A stretch of DNA of 64,000 nt from a marine gamma proteobacterium HTCC2080 (GCA_000169115.1 AAVV01000001.1:401768-465767); one strand, 5' to 3'; numbered from the stretch's first letter, positions 36,663-47,969 are shown. The notes: generated by a model from the letters alone, not told the origin. Numbers and translations are program-made.

Positions 36663-39320
36663 GTGAGTGAGCAACCCCTACTAGATGTGCAGGAACGGCA
36701 AGAATGGCTCGATGCCCTCGACTCGGTGGTACGCGAGGGCGGTGTTGCTGCTGGTGAAGCCTTGATCAATGCCCTGTCCCAGCACGCCGAAAATACCGGT
36801 GTACCGCTGCCTCTGGCGATTACGACACCATTTCGCAACACCATCGCCCCTGCGAACGAGCGGCCTATGCCTGGCGATTTGTTTATGGAGCGCCGCATAC
36901 GCTCGTTGATTCGCTGGAATGCCATGGCCATGGTGATGCGTGCCAACGACAACGACGAAGGCTTGGGGGGGCACATTTCAAGCTTTTCCTCGAGCGCAAC
37001 ACTATATGACGTGGGTATGAACTACTTTTTCCGGGGCACTGAAAATGGCCATCCTGGCGACCTCGTCTTTTATCAGGGACATAGCGCACCGGGCATGTAT
37101 GCAAGATCTTTCCTTGAAGGCCACATTACAGAAACGCAGTTGCAAAATTTTCGTCGGGAAGTCGACGGGCAGGGGCTGAGTTCGTATCCCCATCCATGGT
37201 TAATGCCCAATTACTGGCAATTTCCCACGGTCTCCATGGGCTTGGGTCCAATTCAAGCCATTTATCAGGCCCACGTGATGAAGTACCAACAAAACCGAGG
37301 GCTGGTAGATCATCGCGACAGAAAAATCTGGTGCTTTATGGGGGATGGCGAATGCGATGAGCCAGAATCACTGGGTGCCATTGCTCTCGCAGGCCGAGAG
37401 AAACTGGGAAACCTCCACTTCGTAATCAACTGTAACCTGCAGCGCCTCGATGGTCCGGTACGAGGTAACGGCAAAATTATTCAAGAGCTTGAGGGTGTTT
37501 TTCGTGGCGCTGGCTGGAACGTTATCAAGGTCATTTGGGGCAGAAAATGGGACCCATTACTAGACCGCGATAGCTCAGGTTTATTGCAACGACGCATGGA
37601 CGAGGTCTGCGACGGCGAGTTGCAAAACTTTAAGTACAACGGCGGTGCCTACACTCGCGAACACTTCTTCGGTAAGTACCCCGAGACCCTTGAGTTGGTA
37701 AAAGACTTGAGCGATGACGAGATCATGCGCCTCAACCGCGGCGGCCATGACCCTTACAAGGTTTACGCGGCCTATTCAGCGGCCTGCGAAGAGACCACCC
37801 GCCCAACGGTCATATTGGCGATGACTGTGAAAGGGTACGGTACTAGTGAAGCTGGAGAGGCTAGCAACGAAACGCATTCGTTAAAGAAATTAGATCTCAA
37901 CAGTTTAAAAGCCTTCAGGGATCGGTTTGGCATTCCAATTAGCGACCGAGAGCTGAAAGACGTGCCTTTCTATCGACCTCCTGCTGACAGTCCCGAAATG
38001 CGCTACATGAAAGAACGGCGGGGCGAGCTAGGCGGCCACATCCCTGCCCGGCGTGCGCAGTCGCAATCCTTACCGGCGCCGGCAAAAAGTGCATTTGCCA
38101 GCCAGCTCAAGTCGAGTGGCAAGCGCGAAATATCAACGACCATGGCGTTCGTTCGTATTTTATCGTCGCTGCTCAAAGACAAGGTTCTCGGTGAGCGTGT
38201 TGTGCCTATTGTTCCCGATGAGGCCCGTACTTTTGGTATGGAGGGCATGTTTCGGCAGATGGGTATTTACTCATCGGTAGGTCAGCAGTACACCCCTCAC
38301 GATGCCGGCGGAATTCTCTACTACAAGGAGGATGTCTCAGGGCAAATTCTGGAGGAGGGTATCAATGAGGCGGGTGCTTTTTCCGCTTGGTTAGCTGCCG
38401 CGACATCCTATAGCGTCTCCGACTATCCCATGGTGCCCTTTTTCATTTTCTACTCGATGTTTGGCTTTCAGCGCATCGGTGATCTGGCATGGGCAGCGGG
38501 TGATAGTCAGGCTCGAGGCTTTCTGATTGGCGGTACCTCTGGGCGAACCACATTAAATGGTGAGGGCTTACAGCACCAAGATGGACATAGCCACCTTATG
38601 GCAGCAACTGTTCCTAACTGCGTTAGCTACGATCCGACTTATGGCTACGAATTGGCGGTGATCATTCAGGACGGTATGCGTCGCATGTACGAAGTCGGTG
38701 AAAATGTTTTTTACTACATCACCACCATGAATGAAAACTACCATCATCCGGACATGCCCGCGGGTATCGAGAACGGCATTGTCAAAGGTGCCTATGCGCT
38801 CAGAACCGGTGCAGCAGCAGATCGGCCTCGAGTTCAATTAATGGGCGCTGGCACAATTCTGCGAGAGGTAGAGGCTGCGGCGGAAATACTGGAGAAAGAC
38901 TACGGCGTTGCTACCGACGTCTGGAGCCTCACCAGCATCAACGAGCTTGCCCGAGACGGCGCAGACGCAGTGCGCTGGAATCGTTTGCACCCAACAGATG
39001 ATCCTAAAATACCCTACATAACGGGTCTACTTGCAGATCGAGAAGGGCCAACTGTTATTGCTACTGACTATATAAAGGCCTACGCGGAGCAGTTGAGAGA
39101 GTTTATTCCCGGCTCCTGTACGGTATTGGGTACCGATGGATTTGGCCGCAGTGATACCCGTAAAAATCTGCGGCATCACTTTGAGGTGAGTCGTGACTTT
39201 ATTGCAATTGCAGCGCTCAAAGCTTTGGTTGATGACGGTGTCTTGCAGCCTTCAGTAGTGGCTCAGGCGATTGAAGCTCTGGGCATTGATGTCGAAAAAA
39301 TCAATCCGCGCAATGCCTAA
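36663..39320 (+). CDS. aceE: Pyruvate dehydrogenase E1 component, homodimeric type
   Basis: AceE decarboxylates pyruvate with thiamine diphosphate and passes the acetyl group to lipoylated E2. The 885-residue length and the motifs GHISSFSSSATLYDVG, the ThDP-Mg site GDGECDEPESLG with NLQRLDGPV downstream, and the C-terminal YITTMNENYHHP identify the homodimeric bacterial E1. The start is a GTG at 36663 with GGAGA 6 bases upstream; no in-frame ATG lies near. aceF follows after 18 bp. A 271 bp AT-rich upstream region with two palindromes is the likely control region. The E3 gene (lpd) is not in the window. Confidence 0.96.
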   Translation: MSEQPLLDVQERQEWLDALDSVVREGGVAAGEALINALSQHAENTGVPLPLAITTPFRNTIAPANERPMPGDLFMERRIRSLIRWNAMAMVMRANDNDEGLGGHISSFSSSATLYDVGMNYFFRGTENGHPGDLVFYQGHSAPGMYARSFLEGHITETQLQNFRREVDGQGLSSYPHPWLMPNYWQFPTVSMGLGPIQAIYQAHVMKYQQNRGLVDHRDRKIWCFMGDGECDEPESLGAIALAGREKLGNLHFVINCNLQRLDGPVRGNGKIIQELEGVFRGAGWNVIKVIWGRKWDPLLDRDSSGLLQRRMDEVCDGELQNFKYNGGAYTREHFFGKYPETLELVKDLSDDEIMRLNRGGHDPYKVYAAYSAACEETTRPTVILAMTVKGYGTSEAGEASNETHSLKKLDLNSLKAFRDRFGIPISDRELKDVPFYRPPADSPEMRYMKERRGELGGHIPARRAQSQSLPAPAKSAFASQLKSSGKREISTTMAFVRILSSLLKDKVLGERVVPIVPDEARTFGMEGMFRQMGIYSSVGQQYTPHDAGGILYYKEDVSGQILEEGINEAGAFSAWLAAATSYSVSDYPMVPFFIFYSMFGFQRIGDLAWAAGDSQARGFLIGGTSGRTTLNGEGLQHQDGHSHLMAATVPNCVSYDPTYGYELAVIIQDGMRRMYEVGENVFYYITTMNENYHHPDMPAGIENGIVKGAYALRTGAAADRPRVQLMGAGTILREVEAAAEILEKDYGVATDVWSLTSINELARDGADAVRWNRLHPTDDPKIPYITGLLADREGPTVIATDYIKAYAEQLREFIPGSCTVLGTDGFGRSDTRKNLRHHFEVSRDFIAIAALKALVDDGVLQPSVVAQAIEALGIDVEKINPRNA

Positions 39321-39338
39321 AAGTCGAGGAGTCTACTG

Positions 39339-40721
39339 ATGTCTGTTACCGTAATAGTCCCTGATATCGGGGGTGCTGAAGGTGCCGAGGTTGTCGAGAT
39401 ATTCGTTGCTGTAGGCGACGTTATTGAAGTTGAGCAAAGTCTGATTGTGGTCGAATCTGACAAGGCGTCGATGGAAATACCGTCCACGGTTGCCGGCAAA
39501 GTTTTAGAGTTAAGGGTCGCACTGGGAGATGCGCTCTCTGAGGGCGATGCGGTCTTAGTGGTGGAGGCCGAGGCTGCTGAAGCAAAAACTCAAGACGACG
39601 TTAATTCGGCGGGTGAGTCACCTCCGGCAGCGGCTGAGGTTAATGCGGCTTCTGAACCTTCCAAAAGACTTGCAGAAAAATCTTCAGAAAAAGCTGCCGA
39701 AACACCTACGGCATCGTTGAATGTTGCGGCTGAATCGGCCGACGCATCCGCGAGTCAGATTAAACCCTCGCCCGCATTGGTTAGCAAAGAGCAGGGGTCT
39801 TTACAGACTCAGACAAGAACTGAGGCAGATGTTTATGCGGGTCCCGCGGTGCGCAAGTTGGCGCGAGAATTTGGAATTGATCTATTAAGTGTCACGGGCT
39901 CTGGTCGTCGTGGTCGAGTTCTCAAAGAAGATTTACAGGCATTCACACGTAAAAATCTTAAAAAAGCAGACCCCTCAGCGAGTACCGGTGTTCCTGCGGT
40001 GCCGGAAATCGACTTTAGCCAGTTTGGAGAGGTTGCGGTTGAAGAGAGGTCGCGCCTTGAACAAATAACTGCCACAAACATGTCGCGTTCTTGGCTAAAT
40101 GTGCCCCATGTTACGCAGTTTGAAGGGGCGGACATTACAGATCTGGAAGCCTTTCGGCAGTCGATGAAGAAAGAGGCCGAGCAACTGGGTAATAAACTCA
40201 CTCCAATGCCGTTTGTCTTAAAAGCCTGCGCAGTGGCGCTTGGAGCCCACCCCAAGATGAAGTCATCATTGGCAGCCGGGGGCAAAGAGCTGGTGTACAA
40301 ACAGTACTGTCATATTGGAATGGCCGTCGATACGCCTGCGGGGTTGATGGTTCCGGTTATTCGCGATGTCGACACAAAAGGCATTTGGCAGCTCGCCGAG
40401 GAAATTCGCGATATGGCAACCCGGGCTCGGGAAAAGAAACTCACGCCAGCTCAAATGCAAGGCGGTGTCTTCACCATTAGCAGTCTAGGGAGTATTGGCG
40501 GAGAGGGTTTCACGCCTATTGTGAACACACCGGAAGTGGCAATTCTGGGTCTATCTCGAGCTGAGATAAAGCCAGTTTGGGACGGTGAATCTTTTCTGCC
40601 ACGGCAAATTCTGCCGCTATCTTTGTCCTATGATCACCGTGTTGTTAATGGGGGAGACGCCGGCCGCTTCCTAACTGACTTGGCAGCGTTATTGTCAGAC
40701 GTGAGACGGATCATTCTATAG
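39339..40721 (+). CDS. aceF: Pyruvate dehydrogenase E2, dihydrolipoyl acetyltransferase
   Basis: AceF forms the core of the pyruvate dehydrogenase complex and transfers acetyl to CoA. The 460 residues contain one lipoyl domain (1-75, lipoyl-Lys in ESDKASME), an Ala/Pro/Glu/Ser-rich flexible linker (~78-165), a peripheral-subunit-binding domain ([15 protein letters not shown], ~168-205) and the catalytic domain ending in [15 protein letters not shown]. The catalytic motif has Asn where enteric enzymes have Asp (DHRxxDG); pseudomonad enzymes share this. A single lipoyl domain instead of E. coli's three is the main difference. Confidence 0.96.
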   Translation: MSVTVIVPDIGGAEGAEVVEIFVAVGDVIEVEQSLIVVESDKASMEIPSTVAGKVLELRVALGDALSEGDAVLVVEAEAAEAKTQDDVNSAGESPPAAAEVNAASEPSKRLAEKSSEKAAETPTASLNVAAESADASASQIKPSPALVSKEQGSLQTQTRTEADVYAGPAVRKLAREFGIDLLSVTGSGRRGRVLKEDLQAFTRKNLKKADPSASTGVPAVPEIDFSQFGEVAVEERSRLEQITATNMSRSWLNVPHVTQFEGADITDLEAFRQSMKKEAEQLGNKLTPMPFVLKACAVALGAHPKMKSSLAAGGKELVYKQYCHIGMAVDTPAGLMVPVIRDVDTKGIWQLAEEIRDMATRAREKKLTPAQMQGGVFTISSLGSIGGEGFTPIVNTPEVAILGLSRAEIKPVWDGESFLPRQILPLSLSYDHRVVNGGDAGRFLTDLAALLSDVRRIIL

Positions 40722-40813
40722 GCGGTGGCTGACTCACTCGATGTGTGACATGTTAGACTCTGCACTTCAGATCAACAGTTGTTATCGCTGCCTAGTAGGC
40801 TTTCGGAGCGCCC

Positions 40814-42007
40814 ATGATTATCAAACCTCGAGTCCGCGGATTTTTGTGCATCACGACGCACCCCGAGGGTTGTCGCGAAAATGTTAGCCGTCAGATACGT
40901 CACGTTCAGTCAGGTGGGATGATTGAGAATGGCCCTAAACGGGTGCTGGTTCTGGGTGCATCAACTGGTTACGGATTGGCCTCGCGGATAACCGCGGCCT
41001 TCGGCGCTGGCGCATCAACGTTAGGGGTTTTTTTTGAAAAACCCGGTACAGAACGCAAGCCTGGTACTGCCGGTTGGTATAACGCGGCAGCCTTTCACAG
41101 TGCGGCAGATGAAGCTGGCCTCTACGCAAAGAGTGTCAATGGCGATGCGTTTTCAGATGACGTTAAAGCCCGAGTCATCGACCTAATCAAAGAAGATTTG
41201 GGGGCAATTGATCTTGTGGTTTACAGCCTCGCGGCCCCACGCCGAACCCATCCTAAGACTGGCGTCGTGCACACGTCGACGCTGAAGCCTATTGGTGCTG
41301 ATACGGTGCAGAAAGGTGTCAATACCGACAAAGAAGAAATTCAGGAGTACCACTTAGAAGCGGCCAATCAAGATGAAATTGATAACACGGTTGCCGTCAT
41401 GGGCGGTGAAGACTGGCAGATGTGGATCGAAGCGCTTGATGAGGCGGGTGTTCTGGCTGAAGGCGCAAAAACCACGGCTTACACCTACATAGGCGAGAAA
41501 ATAACCTGGGATATTTATTGGCACGGCACCATTGGTGCGGCGAAGAAAGATCTCGACAAGCGGGTGGTTGATATCCGCGAGCGGCTTGCCGCCTTTGGTG
41601 GCGATGCTCGGGTATCGGTTCTTAAGGCGGTGGTAACTCAGGCCTCGGCGGCTATCCCTGCGATGCCAATTTATTTGGCCATATTGTTTAAGGTGATGAA
41701 GGCCCGGGGAGAGCATGAAGGTTGTATTGAGCAGGTGAATCGACTCTTTAGAGATTCTCTTTACGGCACCGCGGCAGGTCCTGATGCTGATGGGCGCTTG
41801 CGCGCTGACAACCTTGAGCTGAACCCGGAGGTGCAAGCCGAGGTGGCTGAAATTTGGGAGCAAATAAATACCGACAACCTCAAAACACTGTCGGACTTTG
41901 ATGGCTATCGCCAGGAATTTCTGCAGTTGTTCGGCTTCGAAGTTGACGGCGTGGATTACGATGCCGATGTCAATCCTGAGGTTCCCATAGCGCAAGTGGT
42001 GGAATGA
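40814..42007 (+). CDS. fabV: Trans-2-enoyl-ACP reductase FabV
   Basis: FabV carries out the last, NADH-dependent reduction of fatty-acid elongation. The 397-residue protein is much longer than FabI and shows the FabV hallmarks: N-terminal [19 protein letters not shown], the nucleotide motif [29 protein letters not shown], and the active-site Tyr-x8-Lys in [12 protein letters not shown]. FabV enzymes are insensitive to triclosan by family knowledge. The next gene starts on the base after the fabV stop, so the two are translationally linked. aceEF just upstream supplies acetyl-CoA, a sensible neighbourhood. Confidence 0.96.
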   Translation: MIIKPRVRGFLCITTHPEGCRENVSRQIRHVQSGGMIENGPKRVLVLGASTGYGLASRITAAFGAGASTLGVFFEKPGTERKPGTAGWYNAAAFHSAADEAGLYAKSVNGDAFSDDVKARVIDLIKEDLGAIDLVVYSLAAPRRTHPKTGVVHTSTLKPIGADTVQKGVNTDKEEIQEYHLEAANQDEIDNTVAVMGGEDWQMWIEALDEAGVLAEGAKTTAYTYIGEKITWDIYWHGTIGAAKKDLDKRVVDIRERLAAFGGDARVSVLKAVVTQASAAIPAMPIYLAILFKVMKARGEHEGCIEQVNRLFRDSLYGTAAGPDADGRLRADNLELNPEVQAEVAEIWEQINTDNLKTLSDFDGYRQEFLQLFGFEVDGVDYDADVNPEVPIAQVVE

Positions 42008-42841
42008 GTGCTGACCCCTGGTGTCGTTCATACCTTATCCGATCGCGTTCGCCGATTGGTAGCGCCGAACCCCGGACCCATGACGGGCCCGGGAACCAAT
42101 ACGTATCTCATTGGTAGCGGCAACAATGTGGCTATTCTGGATCCGGGGCCGGCCATTGATTCACATATAGAGGCCATTGTTGATGCCTGCGCGGGTAAGG
42201 CGTCAAAAGTAGTGTGCACTCATACGCACCCTGACCACTCGCCAGCGGCAGCGGTTTTGGCGCAGCGGCTAAACGTTCCAATGATTGGGGCAGTGACTGC
42301 CGATGATCGTCACCAAGATTTAACGTTTAAACCTGACGTTGATCTCAGTGATGGGGACTTGATCAAAGGTGATGGCTGGACGTTGTGCGCGATTGCTACG
42401 CCCGGGCATGTCGACAATCATTTTTGTTACCTGTTTCAGGAAGAGGGCTTGGTATTTGCAGGTGACCACATCATGAATGGCTCCACGGTTGTCATTGTGC
42501 CGCCCGGAGGCAGTATGCAGGCTTACATTGCGTCCTTGCGAAAACTGCTGGACTACGACGTAACAGCGGTAGCCCCCGGGCACGGAGAAGTCATTCCAGA
42601 TTGTCGGGGTGAAGTGGAAAAGTTAGTACGGCATCGATTAATGCGGGAGCACAAGGTGATGTCGGGTTTACGCAAGGTCGGTCCGGCAGATCTTGATGCC
42701 CTGGTTTTAGTAGTCTACGACGATGTCGATCCGGCACTGCACGAGTGGGCAAAGCTTTCGATGCTGGCTCACCTCATTAAATTACAAAGTGAAGGAAGCG
42801 CCTCAGTGCAGCAGGACGTATGGCAAGCTGTAGGCAGCTGA
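42008..42841 (+). CDS. Metallo-beta-lactamase-fold hydrolase (LACTB2-like)
   Basis: The 277-residue MBL-fold protein has the metal motif THTHPDHS, a further ligand in ATPGHVDNH, AGDHIM and the APGHG motif. The N-terminal NPGPMTGPGTNTYLIG pattern and the C-terminal helical domain with HRLMREHKV match the LACTB2 / YP_-type group rather than class B lactamases. Human LACTB2 is an endoribonuclease; bacterial relatives are mostly untested. The start is a GTG directly after the fabV stop. Substrate unknown. Confidence 0.82.
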   Translation: MLTPGVVHTLSDRVRRLVAPNPGPMTGPGTNTYLIGSGNNVAILDPGPAIDSHIEAIVDACAGKASKVVCTHTHPDHSPAAAVLAQRLNVPMIGAVTADDRHQDLTFKPDVDLSDGDLIKGDGWTLCAIATPGHVDNHFCYLFQEEGLVFAGDHIMNGSTVVIVPPGGSMQAYIASLRKLLDYDVTAVAPGHGEVIPDCRGEVEKLVRHRLMREHKVMSGLRKVGPADLDALVLVVYDDVDPALHEWAKLSMLAHLIKLQSEGSASVQQDVWQAVGS

Positions 42842-43080
42842 AAATCTGTAAGTTGCCACAGTTTGTAGGTGGCGCTAAAAGATGGCTTCAAAAGTAGTAT
42901 TTGCAGACCGCTTTTGGGTAGCATTGGGGTCGAGCACATTTAAGTCTGTGGCGTTAGGTGGTATTTCCCCTCAAGGGTTTTCGATCGGTAACGCCCTGAC
43001 AACGTTTCTGAGAGCGGTTTTGGCCCGGTCTCGCATTCATTTTTGATAACACTAAAGCGACCAGAAAAAAGGAAAAAGTT

Positions 43081-44712
43081 ATGCACGGTCTGATGATGGA
43101 CGTCCCACTCACAATTACATCCATTATCCAGCACGCAGAGAGCGTCAACGGTCACAAGGAAATCGTGTCTGTGACCCGGGACAACCCAAGACATCGTTAC
43201 ACCTATAAAGATGCATTTTCTCGCAGTCGTCAGTTGGCCAACGTTATCGCAGGCTGGGGGCTATCGCAGGGCGATCGCATTGCCACGCTTGCGTGGAACG
43301 ATTACCGGCACTTGGAGGCCTATTATGCAGCAGCCTGCTCAGGGTACGTCTGCCATACGATTAACCCTCGACTGTTCCCTGAGCAAATTGTTTACATTAT
43401 TAATCACGCCGAAGATCAGTTTATATTCGTCGATCCCGATTTTTGGCCGCTGATCGAGCAAGTGGCAGGCGAGTGCAGCAATGTTAAGGGTTGGGTGGTT
43501 ATGGCGACTCCGGAAAACATGCCCGAAACTGAGCTCGCCAACGTGTATTGCTATGAGACGTTGCTCGAGGGGCAGTCTGATCAGTTTTCTTGGCCAGAGC
43601 TCGATGAAAATGCGGCCTGCGCGCTGTGTTACACCTCTGGAACCACTGGAAACCCCAAGGGTGTTCTTTACAGTCATCGTTCGACAGTCTTGCACACCTA
43701 TGCGACGTTGATGCCAGACGCTCTAGGGATGTCGGGTGGTGATGTGGTGATGCCGATCGTGCCGATGTTCCACGTCAATGCCTGGGGCAATCCATATGCC
43801 TGCCCGGTTGCCGGCTGTAAAATGGTGATGCCTGGTAACAAAATGGGTGATGGCGCTACGCTGGCAGCGCTCATTAATGAGGAGGGGGTTACGATGTCGG
43901 CGGGCGTGCCGACGGTTTGGCTTAACTTGCTTAATCACCTGCGCAGCGAGGGCTTGCGCGTTGACACCCTTAAGCAAATTGTGGTCGGTGGCTCCGCATG
44001 TCCACTTTCAATTATGGAAGAGTTTGACACCTACGGCGTGGATACACGTCACGCTTGGGGTATGACAGAGATGAGCCCCTTGGGCACTGCTAATGCTGCT
44101 GGTGCTCATCGCGATCTTCATACACAGGAAGAATTTACGCGGCTACGAATGACTGTTGGCACACCCATTTGGGGTGTTGAGGTGAAGATCACTGACGATG
44201 ACAACAACCCCCTGCCTCGAGATGGAGTGGCCTTTGGTGCGCTCAAGGTGCGGGGCCCGTGGATCTGTTCCAGCTACTACAAGCTGGAGGGTTCAGAAGC
44301 TCATGCGGAGCCCGGTTGGTTTGAAACCGGAGATGTAGCCACTATTAGCCCAGAGGGCTACGTTGCGATCACTGATCGTACTAAAGATGTCATCAAATCA
44401 GGTGGCGAGTGGATTTCGTCGATTGAGGTGGAAAATTGTGCGACGGGGCACCCTCAGGTCGCAGAGGCCGCTGTTATTGGACGAATGCATCCCAAGTGGG
44501 GCGAGCGACCGTTGCTGATTGTGGTACGTAACGCCGAGGGTGCGGACCTCCAGCCCGAAGCATTGAAAACATTCCTCGATGGCAAGATTGCCAAGTGGTG
44601 GATACCCGATGACGTGCAGTTCATTGAGGATATGCCCCATACGGCGACGGGTAAAATTCAAAAAACTACGCTTCGAGATATTTTTGCTGACTACCAATTT
44701 CCCGACGCATAG
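43081..44712 (+). CDS. Acyl-CoA synthetase, AlkK/DmdB type
   Basis: This is a 543-residue adenylate-forming ligase that activates a carboxylic acid to acyl-CoA with ATP. Motifs in order are the phosphate loop [11 protein letters not shown] (~184-194), [37 protein letters not shown] and the C-terminal catalytic Lys in TATGKIQK. It belongs to the AlkK/DmdB branch, which acts on medium/long-chain fatty acids or on methylmercaptopropionate in DMSP breakdown. The sequence does not separate these. A 239 bp gap without recognisable gene precedes it, and AAAAAGGAAAAAG supplies the ribosome-binding site. Confidence 0.88.
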   Translation: MHGLMMDVPLTITSIIQHAESVNGHKEIVSVTRDNPRHRYTYKDAFSRSRQLANVIAGWGLSQGDRIATLAWNDYRHLEAYYAAACSGYVCHTINPRLFPEQIVYIINHAEDQFIFVDPDFWPLIEQVAGECSNVKGWVVMATPENMPETELANVYCYETLLEGQSDQFSWPELDENAACALCYTSGTTGNPKGVLYSHRSTVLHTYATLMPDALGMSGGDVVMPIVPMFHVNAWGNPYACPVAGCKMVMPGNKMGDGATLAALINEEGVTMSAGVPTVWLNLLNHLRSEGLRVDTLKQIVVGGSACPLSIMEEFDTYGVDTRHAWGMTEMSPLGTANAAGAHRDLHTQEEFTRLRMTVGTPIWGVEVKITDDDNNPLPRDGVAFGALKVRGPWICSSYYKLEGSEAHAEPGWFETGDVATISPEGYVAITDRTKDVIKSGGEWISSIEVENCATGHPQVAEAAVIGRMHPKWGERPLLIVVRNAEGADLQPEALKTFLDGKIAKWWIPDDVQFIEDMPHTATGKIQKTTLRDIFADYQFPDA

Positions 44713-44890
44713 AGCCTCTTACGCCCATTATGCGAGCTATCTGCCGTTGTGCTTGCGGATTCTCGCCTAAGTTAACGCCACGGATCGTTTCAAGGCGGCC
44801 TGCGTGCTTTTCGCGCTTTAGCTGTGATGACGGTCAAGGTTGCGCCGGCTGGGTTCTTTCATAGTGGTATTATTTGGGGGTAGGGATAGA

Positions 44891-44903
44891 TAGGTGACAC
44901 CTA
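44891..44903. promoter_or_regulatory. Palindrome TAGGTG-A-CACCTA upstream of the type II secretion operon
   Basis: A perfect 13-bp palindrome lies 77 bp before gspE, about 17 bp downstream of a -10-like TATTAT (44868-44873). It could be an operator for the secretion genes. No -35 match is clear. Confidence 0.35.
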
Positions 44904-44979
44904 AACGTTACTATCAGTGGGTGCGCTAAACTGCACAACGCCAAAGTTATCGGCAAGTGCGTTCGAAATTGGGGTTTCA

Positions 44980-46728
44980 ATGAAAAAGATCGGTGAGATA
45001 CTCATTGAGGCAGGGAAGGTATCGGAACGCGATATCGATCGTGCTTTGCTGGCTCAGCGAGAAATGGGCGAGCGAATTGGGCAGGTGCTCATTAAGCTTG
45101 GCTTGGTGTCTGAGCTTGATATGATTCAGGCACTATCTCAACAGCTGGACATTTCTGTACTGTTGGGCACAGATTACCCTGAGGAGCCGGTCAGCCTTCC
45201 CGAGATTCCGGAGATTTTTTTATTGTCTAATGGGGTGGTGCCCGTTAAACGAACCGATGATTTGGTGGTGTTCGCCGCTTCAGTGCCTCAAGACGACTAC
45301 CTCAAGAAAGCGCTGGCAATGTCCCTAGACAAAGGGGTCAGTGTGGTCTTTGGCCTTGAGACAGATATCTCCAAGGCGCTTGAAGCCCGAGATCAGTCAA
45401 GCGATGACGCTGAGGATGATGAGTTTGGGGATCGCTTTTCTGGCCAGAGCGATGATGAATTTATTGAGCACTTGAAAGACCTCGCCAGTGAGGCCCCCGT
45501 CATTCGCTTGGTGAATCAGATTATTCATCGCGCCGTGGATATTGCCGCATCCGACATTCACATTGAGCCCTTTGAGGAGGGCCTCCAACTTCGCTATCGC
45601 GTAGACGGCGTCTTGCAAGAGCAGCCTGACCCTCCCGGGGCTGAACTTGCGCCAGCGATAGCGTCGCGCATAAAACTGTTGTCTGGAATGAACATTGCCG
45701 AGCGACGCTTGCCCCAAGACGGCCGCATCATGACCCGCGTAAAAGGCCACGAGCTAGATTTACGGGTGTCCACTATTCCAACAGTCCACGGCGAGAGCAT
45801 TGTGATGCGGGTTCTCGACCGGGAAAGTATTCGTCTTAGCCTCTCCGACATGGGGTTTTCTGACGACACTCTGGCACGTTATCAAACCCTATTGGCAAAG
45901 CCCCATGGAGTGCTACTTGTTACCGGCCCTACCGGTTCGGGTAAGACAACCACGCTCTATGCCTCGCTGGCATCGCTAGACTCCGAGCGGCTAAAAATCA
46001 TCACTGTGGAAGATCCCGTTGAGTACCAGTTAGAGGGGGTCAATCAAATTCAGGTACAGGCTCAGATTGAGCTCACCTTTGCGCGTTCACTGCGCTCCAT
46101 TTTACGGCAAGATCCCGACATCATTATGATCGGTGAAATGCGAGACACCGAGACTGCCCAGATTGGTGTGCAATCGGCCCTAACCGGACACTTGGTGCTG
46201 TCTACATTGCACACCAATACGGCGGCAGGCGCGATTACGCGACTCGAAGATATGGGTGTTGAGCGCTACTTAATTACTTCATCGGTAAACGGCGTATTAG
46301 CCCAGCGACTGGTTCGAACACTGTGTTCCAGCTGTAAGGAGTCGGTCGAGTTATCTGAGGTGGCCATTCGCAAATATAATTTGCAGAGATTTTTGTCAGA
46401 TGGGCAACAAACGGTTTTTCAAGCCAAGGGTTGTGACCAATGTGGTCATACTGGCTATGTTGGGCGGACGTCAATTCATGAACTGTTTTTGTTGGATGAG
46501 GAGATGCACCGGGTCATTATGGAAGGTGCTGATGCAACAATTTTGCATAGTGCGGCCCGTCGCCAAGGCATGATCACGCTCTACGAAGACGGATTGCGAA
46601 AGGTTGTGCAGGGGCAGACCTCATTAGAAGAGGTTATGCGGGTCACCCAAGACCAAAGCGGTGATGGTGAAGCGTCAGATCCTGTGCCAGTCATCAAAGC
46701 TTCACGTACCGAAAATGCCATCGCCTAA
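44980..46728 (+). CDS. gspE: Type II secretion ATPase GspE
   Basis: GspE is the cytosolic hexameric ATPase that drives pseudopilus growth. The 582 residues contain an N-terminal T2SSE_N domain (GEILIEAGKVSERDIDRAL), an acidic linker (~135-150), the core ATPase with Walker A GPTGSGKTTT, the Asp box and Walker B DIIMIGEMRD, and a C-terminal zinc site with CSSC and CDQC. The ATG at 44980 marks the conserved MKKIGEIL start; an upstream GTG at 44917 is rejected. It is the first gene of an eleven-gene secretion operon, and gspF overlaps its stop by one base. Confidence 0.95.
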   Translation: MKKIGEILIEAGKVSERDIDRALLAQREMGERIGQVLIKLGLVSELDMIQALSQQLDISVLLGTDYPEEPVSLPEIPEIFLLSNGVVPVKRTDDLVVFAASVPQDDYLKKALAMSLDKGVSVVFGLETDISKALEARDQSSDDAEDDEFGDRFSGQSDDEFIEHLKDLASEAPVIRLVNQIIHRAVDIAASDIHIEPFEEGLQLRYRVDGVLQEQPDPPGAELAPAIASRIKLLSGMNIAERRLPQDGRIMTRVKGHELDLRVSTIPTVHGESIVMRVLDRESIRLSLSDMGFSDDTLARYQTLLAKPHGVLLVTGPTGSGKTTTLYASLASLDSERLKIITVEDPVEYQLEGVNQIQVQAQIELTFARSLRSILRQDPDIIMIGEMRDTETAQIGVQSALTGHLVLSTLHTNTAAGAITRLEDMGVERYLITSSVNGVLAQRLVRTLCSSCKESVELSEVAIRKYNLQRFLSDGQQTVFQAKGCDQCGHTGYVGRTSIHELFLLDEEMHRVIMEGADATILHSAARRQGMITLYEDGLRKVVQGQTSLEEVMRVTQDQSGDGEASDPVPVIKASRTENAIA

Positions 46729-47918
46729 TGCCGGCTTTTACCTATAAAGCGGTGGGCCGAGACGGTAAAGCTCAGCAGGGTGTTATTGAGGCAGACGCCC
46801 TCGATCTTGCTACCCGTCAGCTGCGTGCCCGAGGTCTAACACCGCTCAAAATTGCAGAGGGGGATGGCGAAGCCGATACCAAGCCGCCCACTCGGCAAGA
46901 AGTGCTGTCTATGACTACGGAGTTGTCAGTGCTGCTGAGGGCGGGCCTGCCGCTTGATAGGGCCCTTAAAGTGCTCATAGATATGGACGGGCAGCCGCGC
47001 ATGCGTGCGGTGCTCGCTGATTTGTTAAAGGCAGTCAAAGGCGGAAAATCATTGTCGCTAGCACTGCAGCCTTACGATGAGATCTTCGGTCCATTTTATC
47101 TCAGTATGGTGAGAGCAGGAGAGGCAAGTGGGCAGCTTTCGGCGGTCCTTGAGCGTCTCGTGGAGCATTTGGAAAGCGCCAAAGCCACTCGAGATTCAAT
47201 TGTTTCGGCGCTTATCTACCCAGCCATTCTGTTAGTCGTAGCGGTGATTTCAGTGGTAGTGATGCTGGGGTTTGTAGTGCCGCAGTTTGAGACATTATTT
47301 AACGACATGGGCGATGCTTTACCGGGCATGACTAAGGCTGTTATTGCCGCGGCGGAGTTTATCAAAGCCTGGGGCTTATTGGTTGGGGTGCTGGGTGCTG
47401 TGCTGGTGTTGGTGGTACAGCGCTGGGCGGTCTCTCCCACAGGCAAAAGCGCGCTGGATAGGCGCCTACTGTCATTGCCCATAGCAGGGTCTATCGCCTT
47501 CGAATACGAGATGGCCAAGTTTGCTCGTACCGTGGGCACGCTTTTGGGTAATGGTGTTTCCCTGTTGAAGGCAATTCAAATAGCTATTGATACGGTGGGC
47601 AATGTGCCGCTTAAGGAAGGCCTCAACGTTTTGCCTGCTGCAGTTAAAGCGGGTAAGCGCATGTCAGTGGCACTCGATGAAACTGAAATGTTTACGCCTA
47701 TGGTTATTCAGATGACCCGGGTTGGTGAGGAATCGGGGCGGCTTGATGACATGATGCTAGAGCTGGCATCGGTGTTTGAGGATCACGTGGCGTCGGGTGT
47801 GAAGCGCCTGCTGACGTTGCTCGAGCCGCTTTTGATTCTAACGATGGGAGCCATTATTGCGGTCATTATTATCTCGATTTTGATGGGTATTTTGTCTGTG
47901 AATGATCTCGCGATTTAA
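46728..47918 (+). CDS. gspF: Type II secretion inner-membrane protein GspF
   Basis: GspF is the polytopic platform protein contacting GspE and GspL. The 396-residue length is normal. It opens with MPAFTYKAVGRDGKAQQG and has two T2SSF repeats (~70-195 and ~270-395) with three membrane helices, including ILLVVAVISVVVMLGFVVP and the C-terminal LLILTMGAIIAVIIISILMGIL. The start overlaps the gspE stop (TAATG). Confidence 0.95.
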   Translation: MPAFTYKAVGRDGKAQQGVIEADALDLATRQLRARGLTPLKIAEGDGEADTKPPTRQEVLSMTTELSVLLRAGLPLDRALKVLIDMDGQPRMRAVLADLLKAVKGGKSLSLALQPYDEIFGPFYLSMVRAGEASGQLSAVLERLVEHLESAKATRDSIVSALIYPAILLVVAVISVVVMLGFVVPQFETLFNDMGDALPGMTKAVIAAAEFIKAWGLLVGVLGAVLVLVVQRWAVSPTGKSALDRRLLSLPIAGSIAFEYEMAKFARTVGTLLGNGVSLLKAIQIAIDTVGNVPLKEGLNVLPAAVKAGKRMSVALDETEMFTPMVIQMTRVGEESGRLDDMMLELASVFEDHVASGVKRLLTLLEPLLILTMGAIIAVIIISILMGILSVNDLAI

Positions 47919-47969
47919 CGAAGGGCGTTTGAGACTGGGGTTCGAAGTTTGCAAAATAGAGGAATAACA

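Noticed and set aside
40620..40680. Asn in place of Asp in the AceF catalytic motif as an inactivating change
   Set aside because: The same substitution occurs in active pseudomonad E2 enzymes and the catalytic His is present.
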